Shown here: positions 9,459 to 15,947 of the stretch, one piece after another
Layout of the letters: each line of letters opens with the position of its first letter
Numbering within the stretch: the first letter of the stretch is position 1
NCBI RefSeq assembly: GCF_001593955.1
Contig: NZ_LTAZ01000007.1
Span: 62,001-126,000 of the forward strand
Direction of reading: 5' to 3'
Source of the DNA: Halalkalicoccus paucihalophilus
GTDB lineage: Archaea; Halobacteriota; Halobacteria; Halobacteriales; Halalkalicoccaceae
Length of the DNA stretch: 64,000 nt
Position numbers and translations under genes: made by a program
The notes under the pieces: model-generated
Told to the model about the DNA's origin: nothing
What the model saw: only the letters and a program-made list of their open reading frames with translations
Database searches by the model: none

Positions 9459-9944
9459 ATGGTTGGGATCCGACCGGCAGAGCCGTCGGACGCCGAGGCG
9501 ATTCGGGAAACGGCCCGTGCCAGCTGGCACGCCACCTACGACGACCTGCTGGGCGAGGAGGTAGTAACGTCGACCGTCGAAGCGTGGTACGACCCCGCCG
9601 AACTACGCGCGGTGATCGGCCACCCGAAGCACGTCGTTCGCGTCGCCGGGACCGACGTGAGCGGCTTCATCCACGTCGATCCGAACCCCGAGGACGAACG
9701 GGTCGCCGAACTCGTCAGGATCTACGTCCGTCCCGAGCAGTGGGGCGAGGGGATCGGCGGGGAGTTGCTCGACGCGGCCAGAACGGTGCTCGAAGGCTAC
9801 GACTGACTCGCTTTGTCAGTGCTCGCCGGAAACGAGATTGGGATCGGGTTCTACGGGAAACGGGGGTTCGATCGTGTCGACGGTCGGATAGTGGGGATCG
9901 GAGATGGGACGTATCGGGAGTATCGCTACCGGAGAACGATCTGA
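9459..9944 (+). pseudogene. GNAT N-acetyltransferase interrupted by in-frame TGA
   Basis: The frame from 9459 encodes a GNAT domain: VGIRPAEPSDAEAI at the start and the acetyl-CoA loop QWGEGIGGELL near residue 97. It stops at TGA 9804-9806 after 115 residues. The same frame then continues for 45 codons (LALSVLAGNEIG...FYGKRGF...) to a TGA at 9942-9944. That part is the family's final strand and helix, including the N-x-x-x-x-x-FY-x-K-x-GF motif. The TGA sits where an Arg (CGA) is usual after GYD, so one C-to-T change explains it. The gene is either a recent pseudogene, a truncated protein lacking motif B, or a sequencing error. Confidence 0.82.
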
Positions 9945-10047
9945 CGCTCGTCCGTATCGAACCGTCGACGGTGGATGCGTCCCACCGTTGCCACCAGAGC
10001 TGTATGCCGTATCGAAGCTCCGCCGTTGATCGTCCGACCCGACATGT

Positions 10048-10084
10048 GTGTTATTATCTATCAATCTATTTGTGCCAATAACAC
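10048..10084. promoter_or_regulatory. Inverted repeat GTGTTATT-N21-AATAACAC upstream of SBP56 operon
   Basis: Two perfect 8-base arms (10048-10055 and 10077-10084) flank an A/T-rich 21-base spacer, in otherwise GC-rich DNA. The block ends 55 bases before the SBP56 ATG, and the spacer includes possible TATA elements (TTATCTA). It is a candidate operator over the promoter of the three-gene operon. Confidence 0.45.
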
Positions 10085-10138
10085 CAACCTCTATCGGTGA
10101 TCCGAAGCGGTTGGGACTTCGGGCACACGGTGAGAATC

Positions 10139-11524
10139 ATGAGCAGTTCACACATGGGCGAACACGGCGAGCACGAACACCACGAGGTCGAAGGACCGGG
10201 ATACGCGACGCCGCAGGCCGCCATCGAGGAGTCCGAACGCGAGACGGTGGCGTACGTCATCGGACTGTACACCGGCACCGACGTCGACGCACCCGACTTC
10301 CTCGCGGTCGTCGACGTCGACCCCGATTCGGGGACCTACGGCGAGATCACCGAACGGATCGAGATGCCGACGAAGGGCGACGAACTCCACCACTTCGGGT
10401 GGAACGCCTGCTCGTCGTCGTGCCACATGGAGGGGCTGGAACGGCGCTACCTCGTGATGCCGGGCAACCGCTCATCGCGGATCACGATCGTCGACACCGA
10501 GAACAGGGCCCATCCAGAAATCGTTCGGGTAATCGAGCCCGAGGAAGTCCACGAACTCGATCTATCGGCACCACACACCGTCCACTGTCCCGCCGGCGGT
10601 GGGGTCATGATCAGCATGCTCGGGGACGCCGACGGGGAGTTGCCGGGAGGCTTCCTCGAACTCAACGAGGACCTCGAGGTCGAGGGGCGCTGGGATCTGC
10701 CCGGGGAGATCGAGATGAACTACGACTTCTGGTACCAGCCGCGTCACAACGTGATGATCTCCTCGGAGTGGGCCGCACCCGAGACCTATCAGCCGGGGTT
10801 CGACATGGAGGACGTCGAGGCCGGCAAGTACGGCCACCGACTGCACTTCTGGAACTGGGGGGACAAGACGGTCGAGCAGACGGTCGACCTCGGAGAGGAG
10901 GGGCTGGTCCCGCTCGAAGTGCGCTTCCTCCACAGCCCCGAGGCGACCCACGGCTACGTCAACGCGGCGCTATCCTCGAACATCTTCCACTTCTTCGAGG
11001 ACGACGGCGAGTGGCGCGCCGAGAAGGTCATCGACTTCGAGGGGCGCGACCTCGAGGGCTGGGACATGCCGGTTCCGGCGCTCCCGACGGACATCCTGAT
11101 CTCGATGGACGACCGCTACCTGTTCGGGGCGAACTGGCTCCACGGCGAGGTCTGGATGTACGACATCTCCGATCCGGCGAACCCGCGACACGCCGACTCG
11201 ATCTCCATCGGGGGCTACTTCGGCGACGTCAGGGAGGTCAAGGGACGCGAACTGACGGCCGGGCCGCAGATGGTGCAGTTGAGCCTCGACGGCGAGCGCC
11301 TCTACTGGACCACGTCGCTGTACTCGACATGGGACGACCAGTTCTTCCCCGAGGAGAAAGAGCGCGGATCGGTGATGCTGAAGGCCGACGTCGATCCCCG
11401 ACGGGGGACCCTGACGCTCGACGAGGACTTTCTCGTCGACTTCGGAACCCTGCCGGAGGGACCGGCGCGCGCCCACGAGATCCGCTGGCCCGACGGCGAC
11501 TGCACCAGCGACGTCTGGCAATAG
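10139..11524 (+). CDS. Selenium-binding protein family (SBP56) / methanethiol oxidase
   Basis: This 461-residue protein belongs to the SBP56 beta-propeller family, whose characterised bacterial and human members oxidise methanethiol to H2S, formaldehyde and H2O2, using copper in the bacterial enzyme. The conserved cysteine motif CSSSC-H lies near residues 88-93, and conserved histidines occur in HHFGWN, LHFWN and LHGEVW. The His-rich N-terminus (HMGEHGEHEHHE) may bind metal. ATG 10139 is the likely start; an upstream in-frame codon at 10097 lacks support. It is first in an operon with a ferredoxin 5 bases downstream. The substrate in this organism is inferred. Confidence 0.88.
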   Translation: MSSSHMGEHGEHEHHEVEGPGYATPQAAIEESERETVAYVIGLYTGTDVDAPDFLAVVDVDPDSGTYGEITERIEMPTKGDELHHFGWNACSSSCHMEGLERRYLVMPGNRSSRITIVDTENRAHPEIVRVIEPEEVHELDLSAPHTVHCPAGGGVMISMLGDADGELPGGFLELNEDLEVEGRWDLPGEIEMNYDFWYQPRHNVMISSEWAAPETYQPGFDMEDVEAGKYGHRLHFWNWGDKTVEQTVDLGEEGLVPLEVRFLHSPEATHGYVNAALSSNIFHFFEDDGEWRAEKVIDFEGRDLEGWDMPVPALPTDILISMDDRYLFGANWLHGEVWMYDISDPANPRHADSISIGGYFGDVREVKGRELTAGPQMVQLSLDGERLYWTTSLYSTWDDQFFPEEKERGSVMLKADVDPRRGTLTLDEDFLVDFGTLPEGPARAHEIRWPDGDCTSDVWQ

Positions 11525-11529
11525 CCCGC

Positions 11530-11844
11530 ATGCCCCGGGTGAGCCTCGAGTGGCCCGACGGGCGACGCGAGACGGTCGGGGTCGACCCCGACGAACCCCT
11601 GCTCGACGCCGCCGAGCGGGCGGGGATCGGCCTCCCCTTCGGCTGTCGGATCGGCGTCTGTGGGACGTGTACCGGACGGGCATTCGACGGGGGGACGCGC
11701 CACGTCGAACCGCCGCGGGCGCTCAAGGGACGCCACCTCGAAGCGGGCTACGTCCTGACCTGTATCGCGACGCCGGAGGTCGACTGTACGGTCGAGGTGG
11801 GGACGGACGTCCGCGCTCGCCTGTTCGAGAACCCGTGGCGATGA
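11530..11844 (+). CDS. [2Fe-2S] ferredoxin
   Basis: This 104-residue plant-type ferredoxin has ligands C39, C44, C47 (CRIGVCGTC) and C78 (VLTC), the usual C-x4-C-x2-C...C set for a [2Fe-2S] cluster. It lacks the N-terminal insertion of the main haloarchaeal ferredoxin, so it is a specialised paralogue. It starts 5 bases after the SBP56 stop and ends in an ATGA overlap with the next gene. Translational coupling and a redox role for the SBP56 reaction are therefore likely but inferred. Confidence 0.88.
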   Translation: MPRVSLEWPDGRRETVGVDPDEPLLDAAERAGIGLPFGCRIGVCGTCTGRAFDGGTRHVEPPRALKGRHLEAGYVLTCIATPEVDCTVEVGTDVRARLFENPWR

Positions 11845-12617
11845 GCGAGCGGACACGCCGGACGGCAGGCAGTGTGGCACTGCTCCGAATAACGGCGCTC
11901 GTCTCGATCGGGGTGCTCTGGACCCCAGCACTCGTCCGGGCCCACGGGGATGTCGACCACGGCGTCGGCGTGTCGTTCGGGATCGTCGTCGCCGCGGCCC
12001 TCGGGGTCGGCATCGCCGCGGGCGTGGTGGTCCTGCTCACGGGGATCTCGCTGCGGACCCGCATGCTGGCGGTGTTCGACAGGGGAATCGGGATCGTGCT
12101 CGTCGTCCTCGGCGTCACCCTCGCCGTCTCCGCCGTGGGTGAGTACCCGCTGCTCGCCGCCGCTGGGATCGGTGGCGGCGGTCTCGTCGCGTGGTCGGTC
12201 GCCGCGCGTACCGACGCACACCACGCGGACGTGACCTTCGTCGCGCTGGCCACACACCGGGTGATCGAAGGGGGCGCGCTCGCGGCCGTCTACCTCGCGG
12301 GGTCGGCCGTCGGGACGGTTGGCGCGCTGCTGATAGCGGGACACGTCGCGCTCGAAACCGCCGCCGTCGCCGGCCTCTACGTGGCCACGGGGCGGGGACC
12401 GATGCGAGCGCTGGTCGCGATCGGCCTCCTGCAGGTCGGGTTCGGGGTCGGCATCGCCGGCGGGACGCTGCTTTCGATAGCTGTTCCCACGGGCCTCCAG
12501 GTGACCGTGATGGCGGCGGGTGCCGGCGCGCTGCTCGTCGTCGGGAACGCGGAGATCGCCGGCCACCACGGTCGTGAGTCGGCCCCGCTACGGGAGCGGT
12601 GGCGGGTAAAACGGTAG
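11841..12617 (+). CDS. ZIP-like polytopic membrane protein
   Basis: The product has 258 residues with about eight hydrophobic helices. A signal-like first helix ends in RAHGDVDHG, a small His/Asp cluster facing out. Two helices carry H-x-x-x-E signatures (HRVIEGG near 139-145 and HVALET near 168-173) like the metal-binding TM4/TM5 of ZIP transporters. This suggests transport of a divalent metal, although overall similarity looks distant. The ATG overlaps the ferredoxin stop (ATGA), so it is the third gene of the SBP56 operon. A role supplying copper or another metal to SBP56 is a hypothesis. Confidence 0.6.
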   Translation: MSERTRRTAGSVALLRITALVSIGVLWTPALVRAHGDVDHGVGVSFGIVVAAALGVGIAAGVVVLLTGISLRTRMLAVFDRGIGIVLVVLGVTLAVSAVGEYPLLAAAGIGGGGLVAWSVAARTDAHHADVTFVALATHRVIEGGALAAVYLAGSAVGTVGALLIAGHVALETAAVAGLYVATGRGPMRALVAIGLLQVGFGVGIAGGTLLSIAVPTGLQVTVMAAGAGALLVVGNAEIAGHHGRESAPLRERWRVKR

Positions 12618-12626
12618 CGTTCGGGT

Positions 12627-13370
12627 CTAGTCGCTCTGGATGCGCGGCGCGAGCATGTAGGTGACCTGGCCCTCCCCCTCGGCGATCTCGAAGTGGAGTT
12701 TGACCGGGAACTCCTCGCCGAGTTCGATGGTAACCTCTCCGTCGGTCGGGATGGCCTTGTTCATGTCCTTCAGGTAGTCGAGGCTGAAGAGCGAGTGGGC
12801 TGGACCGGGTGTCAGGTCGATCAGGTCCGCCTCGTCGAGTCGCAGATCGACGTTGTCGGTGTCGCCTTCGGCCTCGACGTAGAAGACCGACTCCGATTCG
12901 TCGACACCGAGTGCGATGTGATCGCTCACCATGTCGGCGGCTTTGACCGCGCGGTTGATGTCCCGACCTTCGACGACGACGTTCGCGGGCAGGTCCAGAT
13001 CGGGGATGTCGGGCTCCTGGCGAATCGAATCGGGATCGATCAGCGCGAGGGTGTACTCGAGGCCGTCGAGCTGGATGTGGAGCTTTCTCGTTTCCTCGTC
13101 GAGTTCGAGGTGGACGAGTCCGCCGGCGTCGGCCATCCCGACGGTGTCCTGCAGTCGGGAGAGGTTGACGCCGATCTTCCCGCCGTCGGCTTCGTAGGAC
13201 TCGAAAGCGCTCTTTTCGAGCGAGAGATCGACCATGCCGACGTTCGCGGGGTCGACGGCACGGATCGCCAGCCCGTCTTCGTTGAGGTGGATCGTACACT
13301 CGTCCACCAACGCGCTCACGGAATCGAGCGCCGTCCCGAGGGTGTCGGCACTCACGATCGCATTGAACAT
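12627..13370 (-). CDS. pcn: DNA polymerase sliding clamp PCNA
   Basis: This 247-residue archaeal PCNA forms a homotrimeric ring tethering polymerases, Fen1 and ligase to DNA. Both halves of the clamp fold are present, with the start [11 protein letters not shown], the [13 protein letters not shown] loop and the C-terminal APRIQSD. Its acidic surface is typical of halophiles. The start at 13370 is supported by the conserved MF-x-A beginning and a TATA-like CCTTTTTAAG on the minus strand about 30 bases upstream. Longer in-frame extensions are Arg-rich and not conserved in character. Confidence 0.95.
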   Translation of the reverse strand: MFNAIVSADTLGTALDSVSALVDECTIHLNEDGLAIRAVDPANVGMVDLSLEKSAFESYEADGGKIGVNLSRLQDTVGMADAGGLVHLELDEETRKLHIQLDGLEYTLALIDPDSIRQEPDIPDLDLPANVVVEGRDINRAVKAADMVSDHIALGVDESESVFYVEAEGDTDNVDLRLDEADLIDLTPGPAHSLFSLDYLKDMNKAIPTDGEVTIELGEEFPVKLHFEIAEGEGQVTYMLAPRIQSD

Positions 13371-13419
13371 CTTGTCTCCGGCTACGAAAGCACGACTTAA
13401 AAAGGCAGCTTTTCCCCTT

Positions 13420-13435
13420 ACGCGCGTGCGCGCGT
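13420..13435. repeat. Alternating purine-pyrimidine inverted repeat between pcn and rlmE
   Basis: ACGCGCG-TG-CGCGCGT: a 16-base strictly alternating tract with 7-base arms in the divergent pcn/rlmE intergenic region, about 25 bases upstream of the pcn TATA element. It could form Z-DNA or a cruciform, or serve as a protein site. Confidence 0.5.
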
Positions 13436-13503
13436 TGGGACAGTAGACCGAAAGAGCAGAGCGAAGCCGGTAAGCCGCTCGCTCGCCTACGTTCGCTGAT
13501 CGA

Positions 13504-14259
13504 ATGGCCCGCAAAGACGAGTACTACAACAAGGCGAAACAGCAGGGGTATCGCTCTCGGGCGGCGTACAAACTCCAGCAGCTTGACGAGATGGAGGATC
13601 TCCTCTCCGATGGGGACCGCGTGGTCGATCTGGGCGCCGCTCCCGGCGGGTGGTTGCAGGTCGCAACCGAGCGCGTCGGCACCGGGGCGGTCGTCGGAGT
13701 GGACCTCCAGCGAATTGACCCCATCGAGGGCGTCGAGACGATCAAGGGCGACATGACCGACGAGCAAACGAGGGAGGAGATCGTCGAACGGGTCGGCGAG
13801 GCCGACGTCGTCCTCTCGGACATGGCCCCGAACATGACCGGCGAATACTCGCTGGATCAGGCCCGGTCGGTCCACCTCGCACGTCAGGCGTTCGAGACCG
13901 CGTGTGCGCTTTTGAGGCCGGGCGGGGACTTCGTCGTGAAGGTCTTCGAGGGACGGGACCTCGATACGCTCAGAGACGACATGGAGGCCGAGTTCGAGTA
14001 CGTCCGCACCACGTCGCCTGCGGCCTCCCGCAAGGAGTCCTCGGAGGTCTACCTGATCGCGAAGGGCTTTTTGACCGCTCCGGTCGAGGAGGGCGAAACG
14101 CTGACCGTCGAGATCGAGGGCGTGGGAAGCGAGGGCGACGGGATCGCCACGGTCGAGGGGTTCACTATTTTCGTGCCGGACACGGATGAGGGCGAGACCG
14201 TCGAGATCGAGATCGAGGACGTGAAACCCCGCTTCGGGTTCGCGAAACGACGCGACTAG
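13504..14259 (+). CDS. rlmE: 23S rRNA (uridine-2'-O-)-methyltransferase RlmE with TRAM domain
   Basis: This 251-residue FtsJ/RrmJ-family enzyme methylates a ribose 2'-OH in the peptidyl-transferase A-loop of 23S rRNA. The SAM motif DLGAAPGGW lies at 42-50, and the catalytic tetrad K23, D106, K146, E181 is complete. Residues 190-251 form a C-terminal TRAM-like RNA-binding domain, a fusion typical of archaeal RlmE and absent from the bacterial enzyme. It is divergent from pcn and convergent with the VUT transporter through a CTAG stop overlap. Confidence 0.93.
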   Translation: MARKDEYYNKAKQQGYRSRAAYKLQQLDEMEDLLSDGDRVVDLGAAPGGWLQVATERVGTGAVVGVDLQRIDPIEGVETIKGDMTDEQTREEIVERVGEADVVLSDMAPNMTGEYSLDQARSVHLARQAFETACALLRPGGDFVVKVFEGRDLDTLRDDMEAEFEYVRTTSPAASRKESSEVYLIAKGFLTAPVEEGETLTVEIEGVGSEGDGIATVEGFTIFVPDTDEGETVEIEIEDVKPRFGFAKRRD

Positions 14260-14963
14260 TCGGCGGGCGTCGCCGCCGGGCCGTCACGACGGGACCGCAC
14301 CAGTCCGACGACCGCATAGACCACCGGCGTATCCGCGAGCGCGATCAGGAGTTTGAGCAGGTACTGGCCGACGATCAGCGCCAGCAGTTCGCCCGTGGGG
14401 AGCGCCACCCCGATTCCGAGGAGGGTCGGGGCGAGCGAGAACGCCACCAGAATGAAGACGACGGTGTCGAGCGCCTGGCTGGTCGCCGTCGAACCGACGT
14501 TACGGGCCCACAGCAGTTTCCCGCCGGTCCGTTCGCGGATCCGGTGGAAGACGAGCACGTCCCAGTTCTGGCTGACGAGGTAGGCGAGCAGGCCGCCGAG
14601 GACGATATTGGTACTCGGGGCGAGCACCTGTGCGAACAGGGCGGGGTCGACGCCCGCGGGCGAACCGGGCGCGAGGATCGCGAGCCACAGCAGCGAGAGC
14701 ATGACGAGGATCATCGCGAAGCCGACGGTGACGAGCGCCTGTGCGGGGCGCTTGCCGTAGAGTTCCCCGTAGCAGTCGGTGGCGAGGAAGGTGATCGCGT
14801 AGGCCAGTACGCCCGCGGGGACGACCACCTCGCTTCCGACGACCGGGAACGCGGTCGGCAACGGGAGCGCGAGGATCTTCACCGCGAGCAACTGGGCGAC
14901 GACCAGCGACGTGACGAACAGCGCCGCCAGCACGAGGCGCGAACCGCCCTCACTCCGCCTCAT
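14256..14963 (-). CDS. VUT family (YhhQ-like) 7-deazapurine transporter
   Basis: This 235-residue membrane protein has about six hydrophobic helices and the family signature around ITFLATDCYGELYGKR (near 57-72). YhhQ/VUT proteins import queuosine precursors in bacteria; in archaea a precursor of archaeosine is the likely cargo, which is inference. Its ATG lies within the last 14 bases of the upstream RHH gene, so the two are probably co-transcribed and the RHH protein may regulate it. Confidence 0.85.
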   Translation of the reverse strand: MRRSEGGSRLVLAALFVTSLVVAQLLAVKILALPLPTAFPVVGSEVVVPAGVLAYAITFLATDCYGELYGKRPAQALVTVGFAMILVMLSLLWLAILAPGSPAGVDPALFAQVLAPSTNIVLGGLLAYLVSQNWDVLVFHRIRERTGGKLLWARNVGSTATSQALDTVVFILVAFSLAPTLLGIGVALPTGELLALIVGQYLLKLLIALADTPVVYAVVGLVRSRRDGPAATPAD

Positions 14964-15129
14964 CGTCGAGCCGTCCGTGGCGTGCGTCTATCTCGTCTAG
15001 CAGGTCGAGGGTTTTCCTGACGGAGGCGCGGATCGCCTCGCTGCGGTTGACGAACTTCCCGCCGTCGCCGACGTGGGCATCGAGATCCGCCAAGAGCTCT
15101 CGGGGCACTTCGGCGCTTATCTTGGGCAT
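14950..15129 (-). CDS. Ribbon-helix-helix (CopG-type) regulator, 59 aa
   Basis: This 59-residue protein begins MPKISAEVPRELLADLD, an RHH beta strand and first helix, then FVNRSEAIRASVRKTLDLL for the second helix. Such proteins are dimeric DNA-binding regulators. A longer in-frame start upstream encodes Arg-rich sequence lying antisense to the DUF4397 gene and is rejected. It overlaps the VUT transporter start by 14 bases, suggesting local control of that gene. Confidence 0.8.
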   Translation of the reverse strand: MPKISAEVPRELLADLDAHVGDGGKFVNRSEAIRASVRKTLDLLDEIDARHGRLDDEAE

Positions 15130-15213
15130 ACTCGAAGAATATCGAGCGCGGGAATAAACGTCCCGACTCGATTCGGCGCCTTTTATTGTTCGGTACGAGA
15201 GAGGAGTGTAACG

Positions 15214-15945
15214 ATGACAGAGTACACCAGACGCGGCGTCCTCGTGGGAATCGGTGCGGGGATGGCCGTGACGGCCGGAACCACCGTCGCCGGGGCCGAC
15301 GACCACGAACGGGAAAACGTCGCGCGCGTCGTGCATCTCTCGCCGGACGCTCCGGCGCTCGACATCTACGTCGACGGCGAGTTGTGGTTCGAAGGGGTCG
15401 AACCGCTCACGCTCCAGGAGGGGGCGACGCCCACGGAGCCGGGAACCTACGACGTGGCCGCCGTCCCGACGGGCGAGGGGCTCGGGAACGCCCTCGTCGA
15501 GACCGAAGCGGAGATCGAACCGGGGCCGTCTACCCTCGCGGCGATCGGCGAGGTCTGTGCGCTGAGCGGCAACGAGTTCGATCTGGTCGCGCTGAAAAGC
15601 GAGTTCGGCCCGACGCAGGCGGACCACGCCCGCGTTCGAGTGGTTCACGCCTCACCCGATACGCCGACGGTCGACATTGAGACCGAGTCCGGCGTCACGA
15701 TCGCGGAGGGGCTCTCGTTCGGCGAGAGCCGGATAAAAGAGATCCCCGCCGGTGAGACCGTCGTCCCCGTTCGGAGCACCGACGGGACAACGCTCGCGCG
15801 ATTCGAGATCGCGCCCGAGGCCGGTCACGTCTACTCGGCGTTCGGCGTCGGCTATCAGGACCCCGAATCGGCACCCGAATCGGCTCCCGACGACCTCGGA
15901 TTCTCGCTTGCGATCAGCGAGGACGCCGCGCCGGGCGAGCAGTAA
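15214..15945 (+). CDS. Tat-exported DUF4397 protein
   Basis: The product has 243 residues. Its N-terminus, TRRGVLVGIGAGMAV (residues 5-19), is a twin-arginine-like signal followed by an Ala/Gly/Thr-rich core with a likely cleavage near VAGADD. Two DUF4397 units follow: ARVVHLSPDAPALDIYVDG near 34-52 and VRVVHASPDTPTVDIE near 148-163, each with the conserved H-x-SPD-x-P motif. It is probably secreted or surface-bound with an Ig-like beta fold. TTTTATTG lies about 30 bases upstream and GAGGAG precedes the start. It is convergent with tatCt. The molecular role of DUF4397 is unknown. Confidence 0.85.
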   Translation: MTEYTRRGVLVGIGAGMAVTAGTTVAGADDHERENVARVVHLSPDAPALDIYVDGELWFEGVEPLTLQEGATPTEPGTYDVAAVPTGEGLGNALVETEAEIEPGPSTLAAIGEVCALSGNEFDLVALKSEFGPTQADHARVRVVHASPDTPTVDIETESGVTIAEGLSFGESRIKEIPAGETVVPVRSTDGTTLARFEIAPEAGHVYSAFGVGYQDPESAPESAPDDLGFSLAISEDAAPGEQ

Positions 15946-15947
15946 CG

